Source: Frankiaceae bacterium (GTDB lineage Bacteria; Actinomycetota; Actinomycetes; Mycobacteriales; SCTD01). Taken from it: DNA of 14,323 nucleotides. The translations under genes and the position numbers were made by a program. Under the pieces are notes generated by a model. It was not told the origin of the DNA, did no database searches, and was given only the letters and a program-made list of their open reading frames with translations. Below are positions 1 to 6,800 of this stretch, one piece after another (position 1 is the stretch's first letter; each line of letters starts with the position of its first letter). The stretch is taken from contig CANKBT010000041.1 of the NCBI GenBank assembly GCA_947479995.1, positions 1 to 14,323 on the forward strand, written 5' to 3'.

Positions 1-1
1 C

Positions 2-925
2 GGCGGCCCCGGCGTCGCCACGGCGTCGGGCCCGACCGGCCCGCCGCGCGCGCCCGGGGGCCCCTCGCGGGCCGGCGGCCCCCCGTCCGCCCCGAGCGAC
101 GCCTGGGCGCCCGGCCGCCGGACCCTCGCCGCCGCCCTGGCCAACCACGACTTCCGCGCCGCCGAGGCGCAGGCGATGCTCCTGCTCGCGCAGGGCCACG
201 GCATGGTCGAGCTGTTCGACCGGGTGCTGCAGCCGATGCTCGAGCAGCACGGCGACGCCTGGGCCCGCGGGCAGGTGGAGGCCGGCGACGTCGCGGCGAC
301 CGCGCACGACGTCCGCCGCCTGCTGGCGCGCCTGCCGTTCCCGACGCACGCCCGCGCCCGCGGCACCGCCCTGCTGGCGACGCCGCCCGGCGAGCAGCAC
401 GTGCTCGGCCTGGAGGCCTTCGGCGTCGCGCTGGAGCAGAAGGGCTTCTCCTGCCTGCTGCTCGGCGAGATGCCGCTGGACAAGATCACCGCCTTCGCCC
501 GCGCCCACGACCTGTCGCCGAAGCTGGTGTGCCTGTCGCTGCACGAGCCGCCGCGCGACACCAGCGGGCTGCGCTCCGGCGTGCGCCAGCTGCGCGCGTC
601 GCTGCCCGGCACCCGGGTCGTGCTCGGCGGCCGCGCGCTGCGCCTCGACCCGGTGCTGGCCGCGTCGGTCGGCGCCGACGGCGGCGCCCCGGACGCCGTC
701 GGCGGGCTGCGGCTCGTCGAGCGCCTGCTGCTGCCGCTGACCGAGCGCGAGCTGGAGACGCTGCGCCTGGTCGCCGACGGCCGCACCAACCGCCAGATCG
801 CGACGGCGCTGGGCATCGCCCCGTCGACCGTGAAGAGCTCGCTCGACCGGGTCTTCGAGAAGCTGCAGGTGCCCGACCGGGCGGCCGCCGCCGCGCTGGC
901 CGTCCGCCGCGGCTGGATCGACTAG
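2..925 (+). CDS. Cobalamin-binding-domain regulator with C-terminal LuxR-type HTH (5' partial)
   Basis: The frame is open from the window's left edge and has no ATG, GTG or TTG before the ATG at 176. That ATG lies inside a conserved helix, so the gene begins upstream of the window. Order of parts: a Pro/Gly/Ala-rich linker (2-120); a four-helix B12-binding cap domain (about 122-330, with the cap Trp at 260-262); a Rossmann-type B12-binding domain (about 365-715) with the motif EQHVLG at 392-409, matching the ExHxxG cobalt-ligand motif of CarH/LitR-type photoreceptors (His at 398-400); and a LuxR/GerE DNA-binding domain from 737 (LTERELETLRLVADG, then APSTVKSSLDRVFEKL). The role inferred is cobalamin-dependent, possibly light-dependent, transcription control. 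The cap lacks the Glu-His pair usually found ten and eleven residues after the Trp (here Val-Ala). CarH-like proteins carry an N-terminal MerR HTH; whether this one does is outside the window. Domain calls are strong; the function is inference. Confidence 0.85.
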   Translation, partial: GGPGVATASGPTGPPRAPGGPSRAGGPPSAPSDAWAPGRRTLAAALANHDFRAAEAQAMLLLAQGHGMVELFDRVLQPMLEQHGDAWARGQVEAGDVAATAHDVRRLLARLPFPTHARARGTALLATPPGEQHVLGLEAFGVALEQKGFSCLLLGEMPLDKITAFARAHDLSPKLVCLSLHEPPRDTSGLRSGVRQLRASLPGTRVVLGGRALRLDPVLAASVGADGGAPDAVGGLRLVERLLLPLTERELETLRLVADGRTNRQIATALGIAPSTVKSSLDRVFEKLQVPDRAAAAALAVRRGWID

Positions 926-1578
926 CCGGGGCTGCCCGAGCCCGGGCCCGAGAGCGGGCCCGGACCGGTGCCTGCCGGCAGGCCCAGCAGGGCCGCCTCG
1001 ACCGCGCGCAGGCGCTCGACGTCGCCGCGCACGTCGACCCGCTCGTCCTCGTAGAGGAAGGCGACGGCCAGCCGCTCGACGGCGACCGCGAGCGTGGCGG
1101 TGTCGACGGCCGGCGCGTAGCGCCCGGCGGCCACCTCCTCCTCGACCACGGCCTCGAGCAGCCGCAGGACCGTGGGCCGCACCGGGCTCGCGCTCGACAG
1201 CACGAGGCGCCGCCCGACGTCCGGCTCGGTCCGCAGCAGGTGGCGCAGCGCGGGCGACCCGGCCAGCGCGCGGTTGACGCCGTCGAAGACGGCGAGCAGG
1301 CGCGAGGCCCCGCGGCCGGGGGCGTGGCGCACGGCCTGGGCGAAGACCTGCTCGGCCTCGGCGGCCAGCACGGCGGTGAGCAGCCCCTCGCGCGAGCCGA
1401 ACCAGCGGTAGACGGTGACCCGCCCGAGGCCGAGCTCCGCGGCCAGGGCGACGACGTCGAGGCGCGCGCAGGCGAGGAAGCGGGCCCGCGCGGCGGCCAG
1501 GACCTGGGCGCGGCTCGCGGCCGGGGTGCGCCCGGGCCGGCGCGCGTCGGGATCGGCGCCCTCCCGCACTGCGACCAC
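922..1578 (-). CDS. TetR-family regulator, QsdR-like
   Basis: This is a 218-residue one-component repressor. The N-terminal TetR helix-turn-helix spans roughly residues 23-66, with the recognition region around ALAAELGLGRVTVYRWFGSR. The 'YRWxGSREGL' wording and the C-terminal ligand domain (LLRTEPDVGRR, VDTATLAVAVERLAVAFLYED) resemble QsdR-type TetR proteins, known from control of quorum-signal lactonase in Rhodococcus; the ligand here is unknown. The start is a GTG at 1576-1578, supported by an AGGAGG Shine-Dalgarno (plus-strand 1586-1591) seven bases upstream. The stop interlocks with that of the convergent B12/LuxR gene. The gene is divergent from the lipase-like hydrolase, so control of that hydrolase and of itself is a natural but untested guess. 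Confidence 0.9.
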   Translation of the reverse strand: MVAVREGADPDARRPGRTPAASRAQVLAAARARFLACARLDVVALAAELGLGRVTVYRWFGSREGLLTAVLAAEAEQVFAQAVRHAPGRGASRLLAVFDGVNRALAGSPALRHLLRTEPDVGRRLVLSSASPVRPTVLRLLEAVVEEEVAAGRYAPAVDTATLAVAVERLAVAFLYEDERVDVRGDVERLRAVEAALLGLPAGTGPGPLSGPGSGSPG

Positions 1579-1585
1579 GGCCCCG

Positions 1586-1591
1586 CCTCCT
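1586..1591 (-). promoter_or_regulatory. Ribosome binding site deciding the TetR start
   Basis: On the minus strand this reads AGGAGG, seven bases before the GTG at 1578. It rules against longer minus-strand readings of the region in other frames and fixes the start of the QsdR-like regulator. Confidence 0.75.
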
Positions 1592-1595
1592 GGCC

Positions 1596-1666
1596 CGACG
1601 GTACGTCCCCGGGGCCCGGACCGCCGGAGGAGACACCGGCTCGACGGTGTACCACTGCCGTGGCAG
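1596..1666. promoter_or_regulatory. Divergent promoter/operator region between TetR and lipase genes
   Basis: The 146-base gap between the divergent starts holds a dyad CTGCC-GT-GGCAG at 1655-1666 and two direct copies of CGACGGT at 1596-1602 and 1642-1648. The first copy overlaps GACG-GTA-CGTC, a 4-3-4 inverted repeat. On the minus strand TACCGT (1598-1603) matches the actinobacterial TANNNT -10 form and sits just upstream of the TetR ribosome binding site. TetR regulators commonly bind such dyads in their own divergent intergenic region. The assignment is inference and no single operator can be chosen by eye. Confidence 0.35.
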
Positions 1667-1712
1667 GGTGAGCCGGGTCACACCGGTGCGGCCGGACGCC
1701 GCGCCGACCCCC

Positions 1713-1719
1713 GAGAGGA
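1713..1719 (+). promoter_or_regulatory. Ribosome binding site for the ATG at 1725
   Basis: GAGAGGA lies five bases before ATG 1725. The same GAGAGGA element precedes ribBA and hisG in this window, which supports 1725 as the true initiation site of the lipase-like gene despite the frame break just downstream. Confidence 0.6.
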
Positions 1720-1724
1720 CGCCG

Positions 1725-3151
1725 ATGACCCGAGCCCCCCGCACCGCCCCCCTGCCGGCCCCCTGCTGCTCGCCGTGCTGATGGCGGCGCTGCTCGCCGC
1801 GCTGCTGCCCGCCGGCACCGGCCGCGCCGCCCCGCCCGCCGGGCCGCCCGCCGGGGAGCCGCTGCTGCCGATCGTGTTCGTGCACGGGCAGTCCGGCTCC
1901 GCGCAGCAGTTCGCCACCCAGGCCCAGCGGTTCACCAGCAACGGCTACCCGCAGGAGCTGCTGCACGTCTTCGAGTACGACACCTCGGTCGCGACCACCC
2001 CGCTCGCCCGGCTCGACGCCTTCCTCGACGAGGTGCTGGCCGAGACCGGCGCCCCGCAGGTGCTCGCCGTCGGCCACTCGCGCGGCACCGGCGTCTGGAC
2101 GTCCTACCTCGACGCGCCGGCCTACGGCAGCGCGAAGGTCGCCAGGTACGTCGGCATCGACGGCGTCCGCCAGGCGACGCTGCCCGGCGGCGTGCCGACG
2201 CTCGGCATCTGGGGCGAGTGGAACAGCGCCGGCAGCGCCTACAACCGCATCGGCGGCGCCGACGCGCAGCTCGGGCCCGACCCGGCGCGCAACCACCACT
2301 TCCCCGACAAGGGCCACACCGAGGTCGCCACGTCGCCCGAGGCCTTCGCGCTCATGCACGCCTTCTTCACCGGCCGGGCGCCGGCGACCACCGACGTCGT
2401 GCCCGAGCCGCCCGGCCGCGTGACGATCGCCGGCCGCACCGTGCTGTTCCCGCAGAACGTCGGCTACGAGGGCGCCGTGCTGCAGCTGTGGCGGGTCGAC
2501 CCCGCCACCGGCGCCCGCACCGGCGCACGGCCGCAGGCCGTGCTCCCGGTCGACGCGAGCGGCGACTTCGGCCCGCTGCGCGTGCAGGGCCGGACGACGT
2601 ACGAGCTGGCCGTGGTGCGGCCCGAGGACGGCAGCGTGCACCACTTCTACGTCGAGCCCTTCGCCCGCAGCGACCACTTCCTGCGGCTCAACACCGCCCG
2701 GCCGGGCACCGGCACGGAGGCGGCGACGGCGCGCAGCGCCACCACGAGCAACCTCGTGGTCAACCGCCAGCGCGAGCTCTGGGGCGACCAGGGCGAGCGC
2801 AGCGACGTGCTGCGCGTGAACGGGCTCGACGTGCTGACCCCCGCCACCAGCCCGCGGTCGGCGGTCAACCTGGCCGTGTTCACCTTCGACGCCGGGCTCG
2901 ACGGCCGCACCGACCTCGCCCGCGGGGAGCTGCCGCCGTTCGGGGCGCTGCCCTTCCTCACCGCCGCGGACGTCTTCGTGCCGGCGTCGCCGGGCGGCCG
3001 CGGCACCGTCGCGGTCAGCGAGGAGCCGCGCGGCAGCGGTCGCGTGACCACCCTCAACGTCCCGGACTGGCCGTCGGCGACCGACCGCACGTCGGTGCAG
3101 TTCTCCGACGCCGACCAGGAGCGCCCGGCCTTCCCGGGGCCGCGGGGCTGA
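1725..3151 (+). CDS. Secreted lipase-like alpha/beta hydrolase, apparent frameshift in the signal peptide
   Basis: The mature protein is an alpha/beta hydrolase with an HG oxyanion motif (FVHGQSGS, His at 1883-1885), nucleophile elbow GHSRG (Ser at 2078-2080) and a probable catalytic His in DKGHTEV (2315-2317). A beta-rich C-terminal part follows from about 2400 and recalls the lipase/C-terminal-domain arrangement of the Archaeoglobus lipase family. It probably cleaves carboxylic esters outside the cell. The body is in the frame of the stop at 3149-3151. The best start, ATG 1725 with GAGAGGA at 1713-1719, is in another frame and reaches a stop after 18 codons. One extra base in the C tracts between 1735 and 1763 would join an Arg-bearing N-region to the hydrophobic stretch LLLAVLMAALLAALL and an AxA-like cleavage site near GRAAPPA. 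Otherwise translation must start at GTG 1775 or ATG 1781, which have no visible ribosome site. Confidence 0.8.
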
Positions 3152-3187
3152 GGCGCTCGCCGCGGCGGGGCGCGTCGCCACCGTCCC

Positions 3188-3193
3188 TAGGAT
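3188..3193 (+). promoter_or_regulatory. Leaderless -10 promoter element of def
   Basis: TAGGAT fits the actinobacterial -10 pattern TANNNT and ends six bases before the GTG start at 3200. Transcription would then begin at or next to the first base of the start codon, giving a leaderless mRNA. No Shine-Dalgarno is seen before this GTG, consistent with leaderless initiation. No clear -35 box is visible. Confidence 0.6.
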
Positions 3194-3199
3194 GGACGG

Positions 3200-3748
3200 G
3201 TGACGACGCGCCCCATCCGCCTGCTCGGCGACCCGGTGCTGCGCACGCGCGCCGCCGAGGTGACGACCTTCGACAAGGAGCTCCGGACCCTCGTCAAGGA
3301 CCTCACCGACACCATGCTCGACGCCCCGGGCGTCGGCCTGGCCGCGCCGCAGCTCGGCGTCGGGCTCCGCGTCTTCGTCTACGACGTGGGCGACCAGTAC
3401 GGCCACCTGGTCAACCCGGTGCTGCACTACCCGGACGACGAGGAGCAGGACGGCCCGGAGGGCTGCCTGTCGCTGCCCGGGCTCACGTTCGACTGCCGCC
3501 GCAAGGAGAACGTCGTCGCCCACGGGCAGGACGTCTTCGGCGACCCGGTGACGGTCGAGGGCAGCGCGCTGCTCGCCCGCTGCGTGCAGCACGAGACCGA
3601 CCACCTCGACGGCGTGCTGTTCATCGACCGGCTCGACGGCGACGCCCGCCGCGAGGCGATGAGGGCCGTGCGCGAGGCGGCGTGGGCGGGGGAGCCGCCG
3701 CCGGTGGTCCGCGCGAGCCCGCACCCGCTGTTCGGGCGCGCGACCTAG
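3200..3748 (+). CDS. def: Peptide deformylase
   Basis: This cytoplasmic metalloenzyme removes the N-formyl group from nascent proteins. The 182-residue product has all three family motifs: GVGLAAPQ (residues 44-51), EGCLS (87-91, metal-ligand Cys89) and QHETDHLDG (130-138, ligands His131 and His135, catalytic Glu132). Length and motif spacing are normal for an actinobacterial Def. The start is GTG 3200, directly after a TAGGAT -10 element. The stop codon shares one base with the start of fmt (TAGTG), so deformylase and the enzyme that adds the formyl group are translationally coupled. Confidence 0.97.
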   Translation: MTTRPIRLLGDPVLRTRAAEVTTFDKELRTLVKDLTDTMLDAPGVGLAAPQLGVGLRVFVYDVGDQYGHLVNPVLHYPDDEEQDGPEGCLSLPGLTFDCRRKENVVAHGQDVFGDPVTVEGSALLARCVQHETDHLDGVLFIDRLDGDARREAMRAVREAAWAGEPPPVVRASPHPLFGRAT

Positions 3749-4656
3749 TGCGCCTGGTCTTCGCCGGCACGCCGGACGTCGCCGTCCCGAGCCTGACGGC
3801 CCTGCTGGACAGCGGGCACGAGGTCGTCGGCGTCGTCACCCGGCCCGACGCCCGGGCCGGCCGCGGCCGCGCCCTGCGCCCGAGCCCGGTCAAGGAGGTC
3901 GCCCTCGCGCACGGCCTGCCGGTGCTGCAGCCGGCGAGCCCCCGCGAGCCCGGCTTCGTCGAGGCGCTGGCCGGCCTGCGGCCCGACTGCTGCCCGGTCG
4001 TCGCGTACGGCGCGCTCGTGCCGCGGCCGGTGCTCGACGTGCCGCCGCGCGGCTGGGTCAACCTGCACTTCAGCCTGCTGCCGGCCTGGCGCGGGGCCGC
4101 GCCGGTGCAGCGGGCGCTGCTGGCCGGCGACGAGGTGACCGGCGCGTCGACGTTCCTGCTCGAGGAGGGCATGGACACCGGGCCCGTGTTCGGCGTGCTC
4201 ACCGAGCAGGTGCGCCCGACCGACACCTCCGGCGACCTGCTCGGCCGGCTGGCCGAGGCGGGCGCGGGCCTGCTCGTGGCCACCCTCGACGGGCTGGAGA
4301 CCGGCGGCGTCACGGGCGTGCCGCAGCCGGTCGACGGCGTCTCGCTGGCCCCCAAGCTCACCGTCGAGGAGGCCCGCGTCGACTGGTCGGCGCCGGCGCT
4401 GCGCGTCGACCGGCTGGTGCGCGCCTGCACGCCCGCGCCCGGCGCCTGGACCACCTTCCGCGACCGCCGGGTCAAGCTCGCCCCCGTCACCGTCACCGAC
4501 GTCGCGCTGCCGCCGGGGGTGCTCGACGGCGACCTCGTCGGCACCGCCACGACCGCCGTGCGGCTCGGCGCGGTGCGCCCCGAGGGCAAGGGCGACATGG
4601 ACGCCGCCGCCTGGCTGCGCGGGCTGCGCCCAGCGCCCGGCGAGGCGCTGGCGTGA
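3748..4656 (+). CDS. fmt: Methionyl-tRNA formyltransferase
   Basis: Formylates initiator Met-tRNA with 10-formyltetrahydrofolate. The 302-residue protein starts LVFAGTPDVAVPSL and carries the folate-site loop SLLPAWRGAAPVQ (109-121). The catalytic triad is Asn105 and His107 in NLHFS, and Asp143 in EEGMDTG. The C-terminal OB-fold tRNA-binding part (about 205-302) is recognisable from LAPKLTVEEARVDWS onward. The start GTG overlaps the def stop by one base, and the stop TGA overlaps the rsmB start GTG (GTGA). The gene is intact and of normal length. Confidence 0.97.
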   Translation: MRLVFAGTPDVAVPSLTALLDSGHEVVGVVTRPDARAGRGRALRPSPVKEVALAHGLPVLQPASPREPGFVEALAGLRPDCCPVVAYGALVPRPVLDVPPRGWVNLHFSLLPAWRGAAPVQRALLAGDEVTGASTFLLEEGMDTGPVFGVLTEQVRPTDTSGDLLGRLAEAGAGLLVATLDGLETGGVTGVPQPVDGVSLAPKLTVEEARVDWSAPALRVDRLVRACTPAPGAWTTFRDRRVKLAPVTVTDVALPPGVLDGDLVGTATTAVRLGAVRPEGKGDMDAAAWLRGLRPAPGEALA

Positions 4657-6059
4657 CCCCGCCGCCGGCCCGCCGACGACCCCCCGGCCCCCGCGGCCCC
4701 GCCCCGCGTGGCCGGGCGCCGCAGCTGCGCCGGCCCCCGCCCGACCCGGCCCGCGAGGCGGCGTACGACGTGCTCAAGGCCGTCCGCGAGCGCGACGCCT
4801 ACGCCAACCTCGTGCTGCCCGGGCTGCTGCGCGAGCGGCGCCTCGACGCGCGCGACGCCGCCTTCGCCACCGAGCTGGCGTACGGCGCGCTGCGCGCGCA
4901 GGGCCAGCTCGACGCCGTGCTGCAGGAGTGCGTCGACCGGCCGCTGGCGCAGCTCGACCCGCCGGTGCTCGACGTGCTGCGCCTCGGCGCCTACCAGCTG
5001 CTGCGCACCCGCACCGCCCCGCACGCCGCCGTGAGCGCCACGGTCGACCTCGCCCGCCGCGTGACGACCGCCGGCCCGGCGGCGCTCGTCAACGCCGTGC
5101 TGCGCAAGGTCGCCGCGCGCGACCTCGACGGCTGGCTCGACGCGCTCGCCCCCGCCGACCCGCTCGCCGACGTGGCGCTGCGCACCAGCCACCCCCGCTG
5201 GGTCGCGTCGGCCTTCCGCGACGCCCTGCGCGGCGACCTCGACGAGACCCGGGCGGCGCTCGAGGCCGACGACGCCCGCCCCGAGGTGCACCTCGTCGCC
5301 CGCCGCCTGCCCCGCGACGAGCTGCTCGCCGCGGCCGGCGGCGCCGCGGGCCCCTGGTCGCCGCGGGCCGTCCGGCTGGCCGAGGGCGACCCCGGCCGCG
5401 TGGCGGCCGTGCGCGACGGCCGCGCGGGCGTGCAGGACGAGGGCAGCCAGCTGGTCGCCCTCGCGCTCGCCGCCGCCCCGCTCGACGGGCCGGACCGCCT
5501 CTGGCTCGACCTGTGCGCCGGGCCCGGCGGCAAGGCCGCCCTGCTCGACGCGGTCGCCGCCGAGCGCGGCGCCCGGCTGCTGGCGCTCGAGGTGCAGCCG
5601 CACCGCGCCCGGCTCGTCGCCCGCGCGGGCGTGACGACCGTCGTCACCGCCGACGGCCGGCGCCCGCCGGTCGCGCCCGGCAGCGTCGACCGGCTCCTGC
5701 TCGACGCCCCGTGCAGCGGCCTCGGCGCGCTGCGCCGCCGCCCCGAGGCCCGCTGGCGACGCACGCCGGCCGACCTGCCCGGCCTGACCCGCCTGCAGGG
5801 GGAGCTGCTCGACGGCGCGGTCGAGGCCCTGCGCCCCGGCGGCGTCCTCGCCTACGTCACCTGCTCGCCGCACCTCGCCGAGACGCTCGTGCCGGTCGGC
5901 GACGCCCTGCGCCGCCACCCCGGCCTCGAGCAGCTCGACGCGCGGCCGCTGCTGCCGGGCGTGCCCGCCCTCGGCGACGGCCCGGCCGTGCAGCTGTGGC
6001 CGCACCGCCACGGCACCGACGCGATGTTCCTCGCCGTCCTGCGCAAGCGGGATCGCTAG
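4653..6059 (+). CDS. rsmB: 16S rRNA (cytosine-967-C5) methyltransferase RsmB
   Basis: SAM-dependent methyltransferase of the RsmB/NOP2/Sun family, 468 residues. After a basic, proline-rich N-terminal tail of about 28 residues comes a NusB-like RNA-binding domain (about 30-160; DPAREAAYDVLKAV, AYQLLRTRTAPHAAV, ALVNAVLRKVA). The catalytic Rossmann domain follows: SAM motif I LDLCAGPGGK near residue 285, motif IV LLLDAPCSGLG near 350, and the nucleophile-bearing VTCSPH near 400. Location downstream of fmt is the common bacterial arrangement. GTG start and fmt stop overlap as GTGA, indicating coupled translation. Confidence 0.95.
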   Translation: MTPPPARRRPPGPRGPAPRGRAPQLRRPPPDPAREAAYDVLKAVRERDAYANLVLPGLLRERRLDARDAAFATELAYGALRAQGQLDAVLQECVDRPLAQLDPPVLDVLRLGAYQLLRTRTAPHAAVSATVDLARRVTTAGPAALVNAVLRKVAARDLDGWLDALAPADPLADVALRTSHPRWVASAFRDALRGDLDETRAALEADDARPEVHLVARRLPRDELLAAAGGAAGPWSPRAVRLAEGDPGRVAAVRDGRAGVQDEGSQLVALALAAAPLDGPDRLWLDLCAGPGGKAALLDAVAAERGARLLALEVQPHRARLVARAGVTTVVTADGRRPPVAPGSVDRLLLDAPCSGLGALRRRPEARWRRTPADLPGLTRLQGELLDGAVEALRPGGVLAYVTCSPHLAETLVPVGDALRRHPGLEQLDARPLLPGVPALGDGPAVQLWPHRHGTDAMFLAVLRKRDR

Positions 6060-6062
6060 CCT
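6057..6062 (+). promoter_or_regulatory. Possible leaderless -10 element of rpe
   Basis: TAGCCT (TANNNT type) ends seven bases before the GTG at 6070, the geometry seen at def. Its first three bases are the rsmB stop codon. No clear Shine-Dalgarno precedes rpe. It could equally be chance, since rpe is co-oriented with rsmB and only 10 bases away. Confidence 0.35.
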
Positions 6063-6069
6063 CGCCGCC

Positions 6070-6741
6070 GTGTCCCGCGCGCTGATCAGCCCGAGCGTCC
6101 TGTCCGCCGACTTCGCCCGGCTCGGCGAGGAGGCGGCCCGCGTCGCCGGGCACGCCGACTGGCTGCACGTCGACGTCATGGACAACCACTTCGTCCCGAA
6201 CCTCACGCTCGGCCTGCCGGTCGTGGAGTCGCTGCTGCGCGCCACCGCGACGCCGGTCGACTGCCACCTCATGATCGCCGACCCCGACCGCTGGGCGCCG
6301 GCGTACGCCGAGGCGGGTGCCGGCAGCGTCACCTTCCACGTCGAGGCCGCGACCGCGCCGGTCAAGCTCGCCCGCACCCTGCGCGGGCTCGGCGCCCGGG
6401 CCGGCATGGGCCTGCGCCCCGCGACGCCCGTCGAGCCGTACGTCGACCTGCTCCCCGAGCTCGACATGCTGCTCGTCATGACCGTCGAGCCGGGCTTCGG
6501 CGGGCAGGGCTTCCTCGACGTCGTGCTGCCCAAGCTGCGCCGCTGCCGCGAGGCGGTCGACCGCTCGGGCGCCGACGTCTGGCTGCAGGTCGACGGCGGC
6601 GTGTCGCTGGAGACGGTCGAGCGGTGCGCCGAGGCCGGCGCCGACGTGTTCGTCGCCGGCTCCGCGGTCTACGGCGCGACCGACCCCGCGGCGGCCGTCG
6701 ACGGCCTGCGCGCGGCCGCCCTGGCCGCGCGCGCCGGCTGA
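6070..6741 (+). CDS. rpe: Ribulose-phosphate 3-epimerase
   Basis: Interconverts ribulose 5-phosphate and xylulose 5-phosphate in the pentose phosphate pathway; ribulose 5-phosphate is also the substrate of the downstream RibBA. The 223-residue TIM barrel begins ISPSVLSADFARLG. It has the metal and catalytic positions His33 and Asp35 (HVDVMDNHF), His66 (DCHLMI) and Asp175 (QVDGGV), and the phosphate-binding loop VEPGFGGQGF (139-148). The start is GTG 6070, ten bases after the rsmB stop. Length and motifs are complete. Confidence 0.97.
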   Translation: MSRALISPSVLSADFARLGEEAARVAGHADWLHVDVMDNHFVPNLTLGLPVVESLLRATATPVDCHLMIADPDRWAPAYAEAGAGSVTFHVEAATAPVKLARTLRGLGARAGMGLRPATPVEPYVDLLPELDMLLVMTVEPGFGGQGFLDVVLPKLRRCREAVDRSGADVWLQVDGGVSLETVERCAEAGADVFVAGSAVYGATDPAAAVDGLRAAALAARAG

Positions 6742-6757
6742 CCGGGCGACCTGCGGG

Positions 6758-6775
6758 CGCCGCCCGCGGGCGGCG
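6758..6775 (+). terminator. GC hairpin after rpe (possible terminator)
   Basis: An 18-base perfect palindrome that can fold as CGCCGCC-CGCG-GGCGGCG, 16 bases after the rpe stop and upstream of the FMN riboswitch. No T tract follows, so it is not a canonical intrinsic terminator, but strong T-less hairpins are common at gene ends in GC-rich actinobacteria. Confidence 0.35.
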
Positions 6776-6781
6776 GTGGCA

Positions 6782-6798
6782 GACTGGTCGCGACAGTC
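6782..6798. repeat. Dyad upstream of the FMN riboswitch
   Basis: GACTG (6782-6786) and CAGTC (6794-6798) form an inverted repeat around the palindrome GTCGCGAC (6787-6794). It lies where the promoter or first transcribed bases of the riboflavin operon should be. It could be an operator or a 5' stem; nothing more can be said. Confidence 0.3.
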
Positions 6799-6800
6799 AC

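Noticed and set aside
176..178. ATG at 176 as the start of the B12/LuxR gene
   Set aside because: It falls in the middle of a conserved cap-domain helix (the preceding residues RTLAAALANHDFRAAEAQ belong to the domain), and the frame is open to the window edge.
486..1655. A 389-codon minus-strand frame overlapping the TetR gene
   Set aside because: It overlaps the TetR frame on the same strand, is Arg/Ala/Pro-rich without recognisable domains, and runs antisense into the B12/LuxR gene.
1415..1724. N-terminal extension of the lipase-like protein to the ATG at 1415
   Set aside because: It would lie antisense inside the TetR gene, has no ribosome site, and would put over 100 basic residues before a signal peptide.
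2218..4656. A long frame reading through the lipase 3' half, def and into fmt
   Set aside because: Only the fmt portion is coding. The part before 3748 is an Arg-rich off-frame translation of the lipase and def genes.
3621..6533. A 970-codon open frame on the minus strand across fmt, rsmB and rpe
   Set aside because: It is antisense to three clearly conserved genes. Its product is a low-complexity Arg/Ala/Gly/Ser mix without domains. Long antisense frames are expected when GC at third positions is this high.
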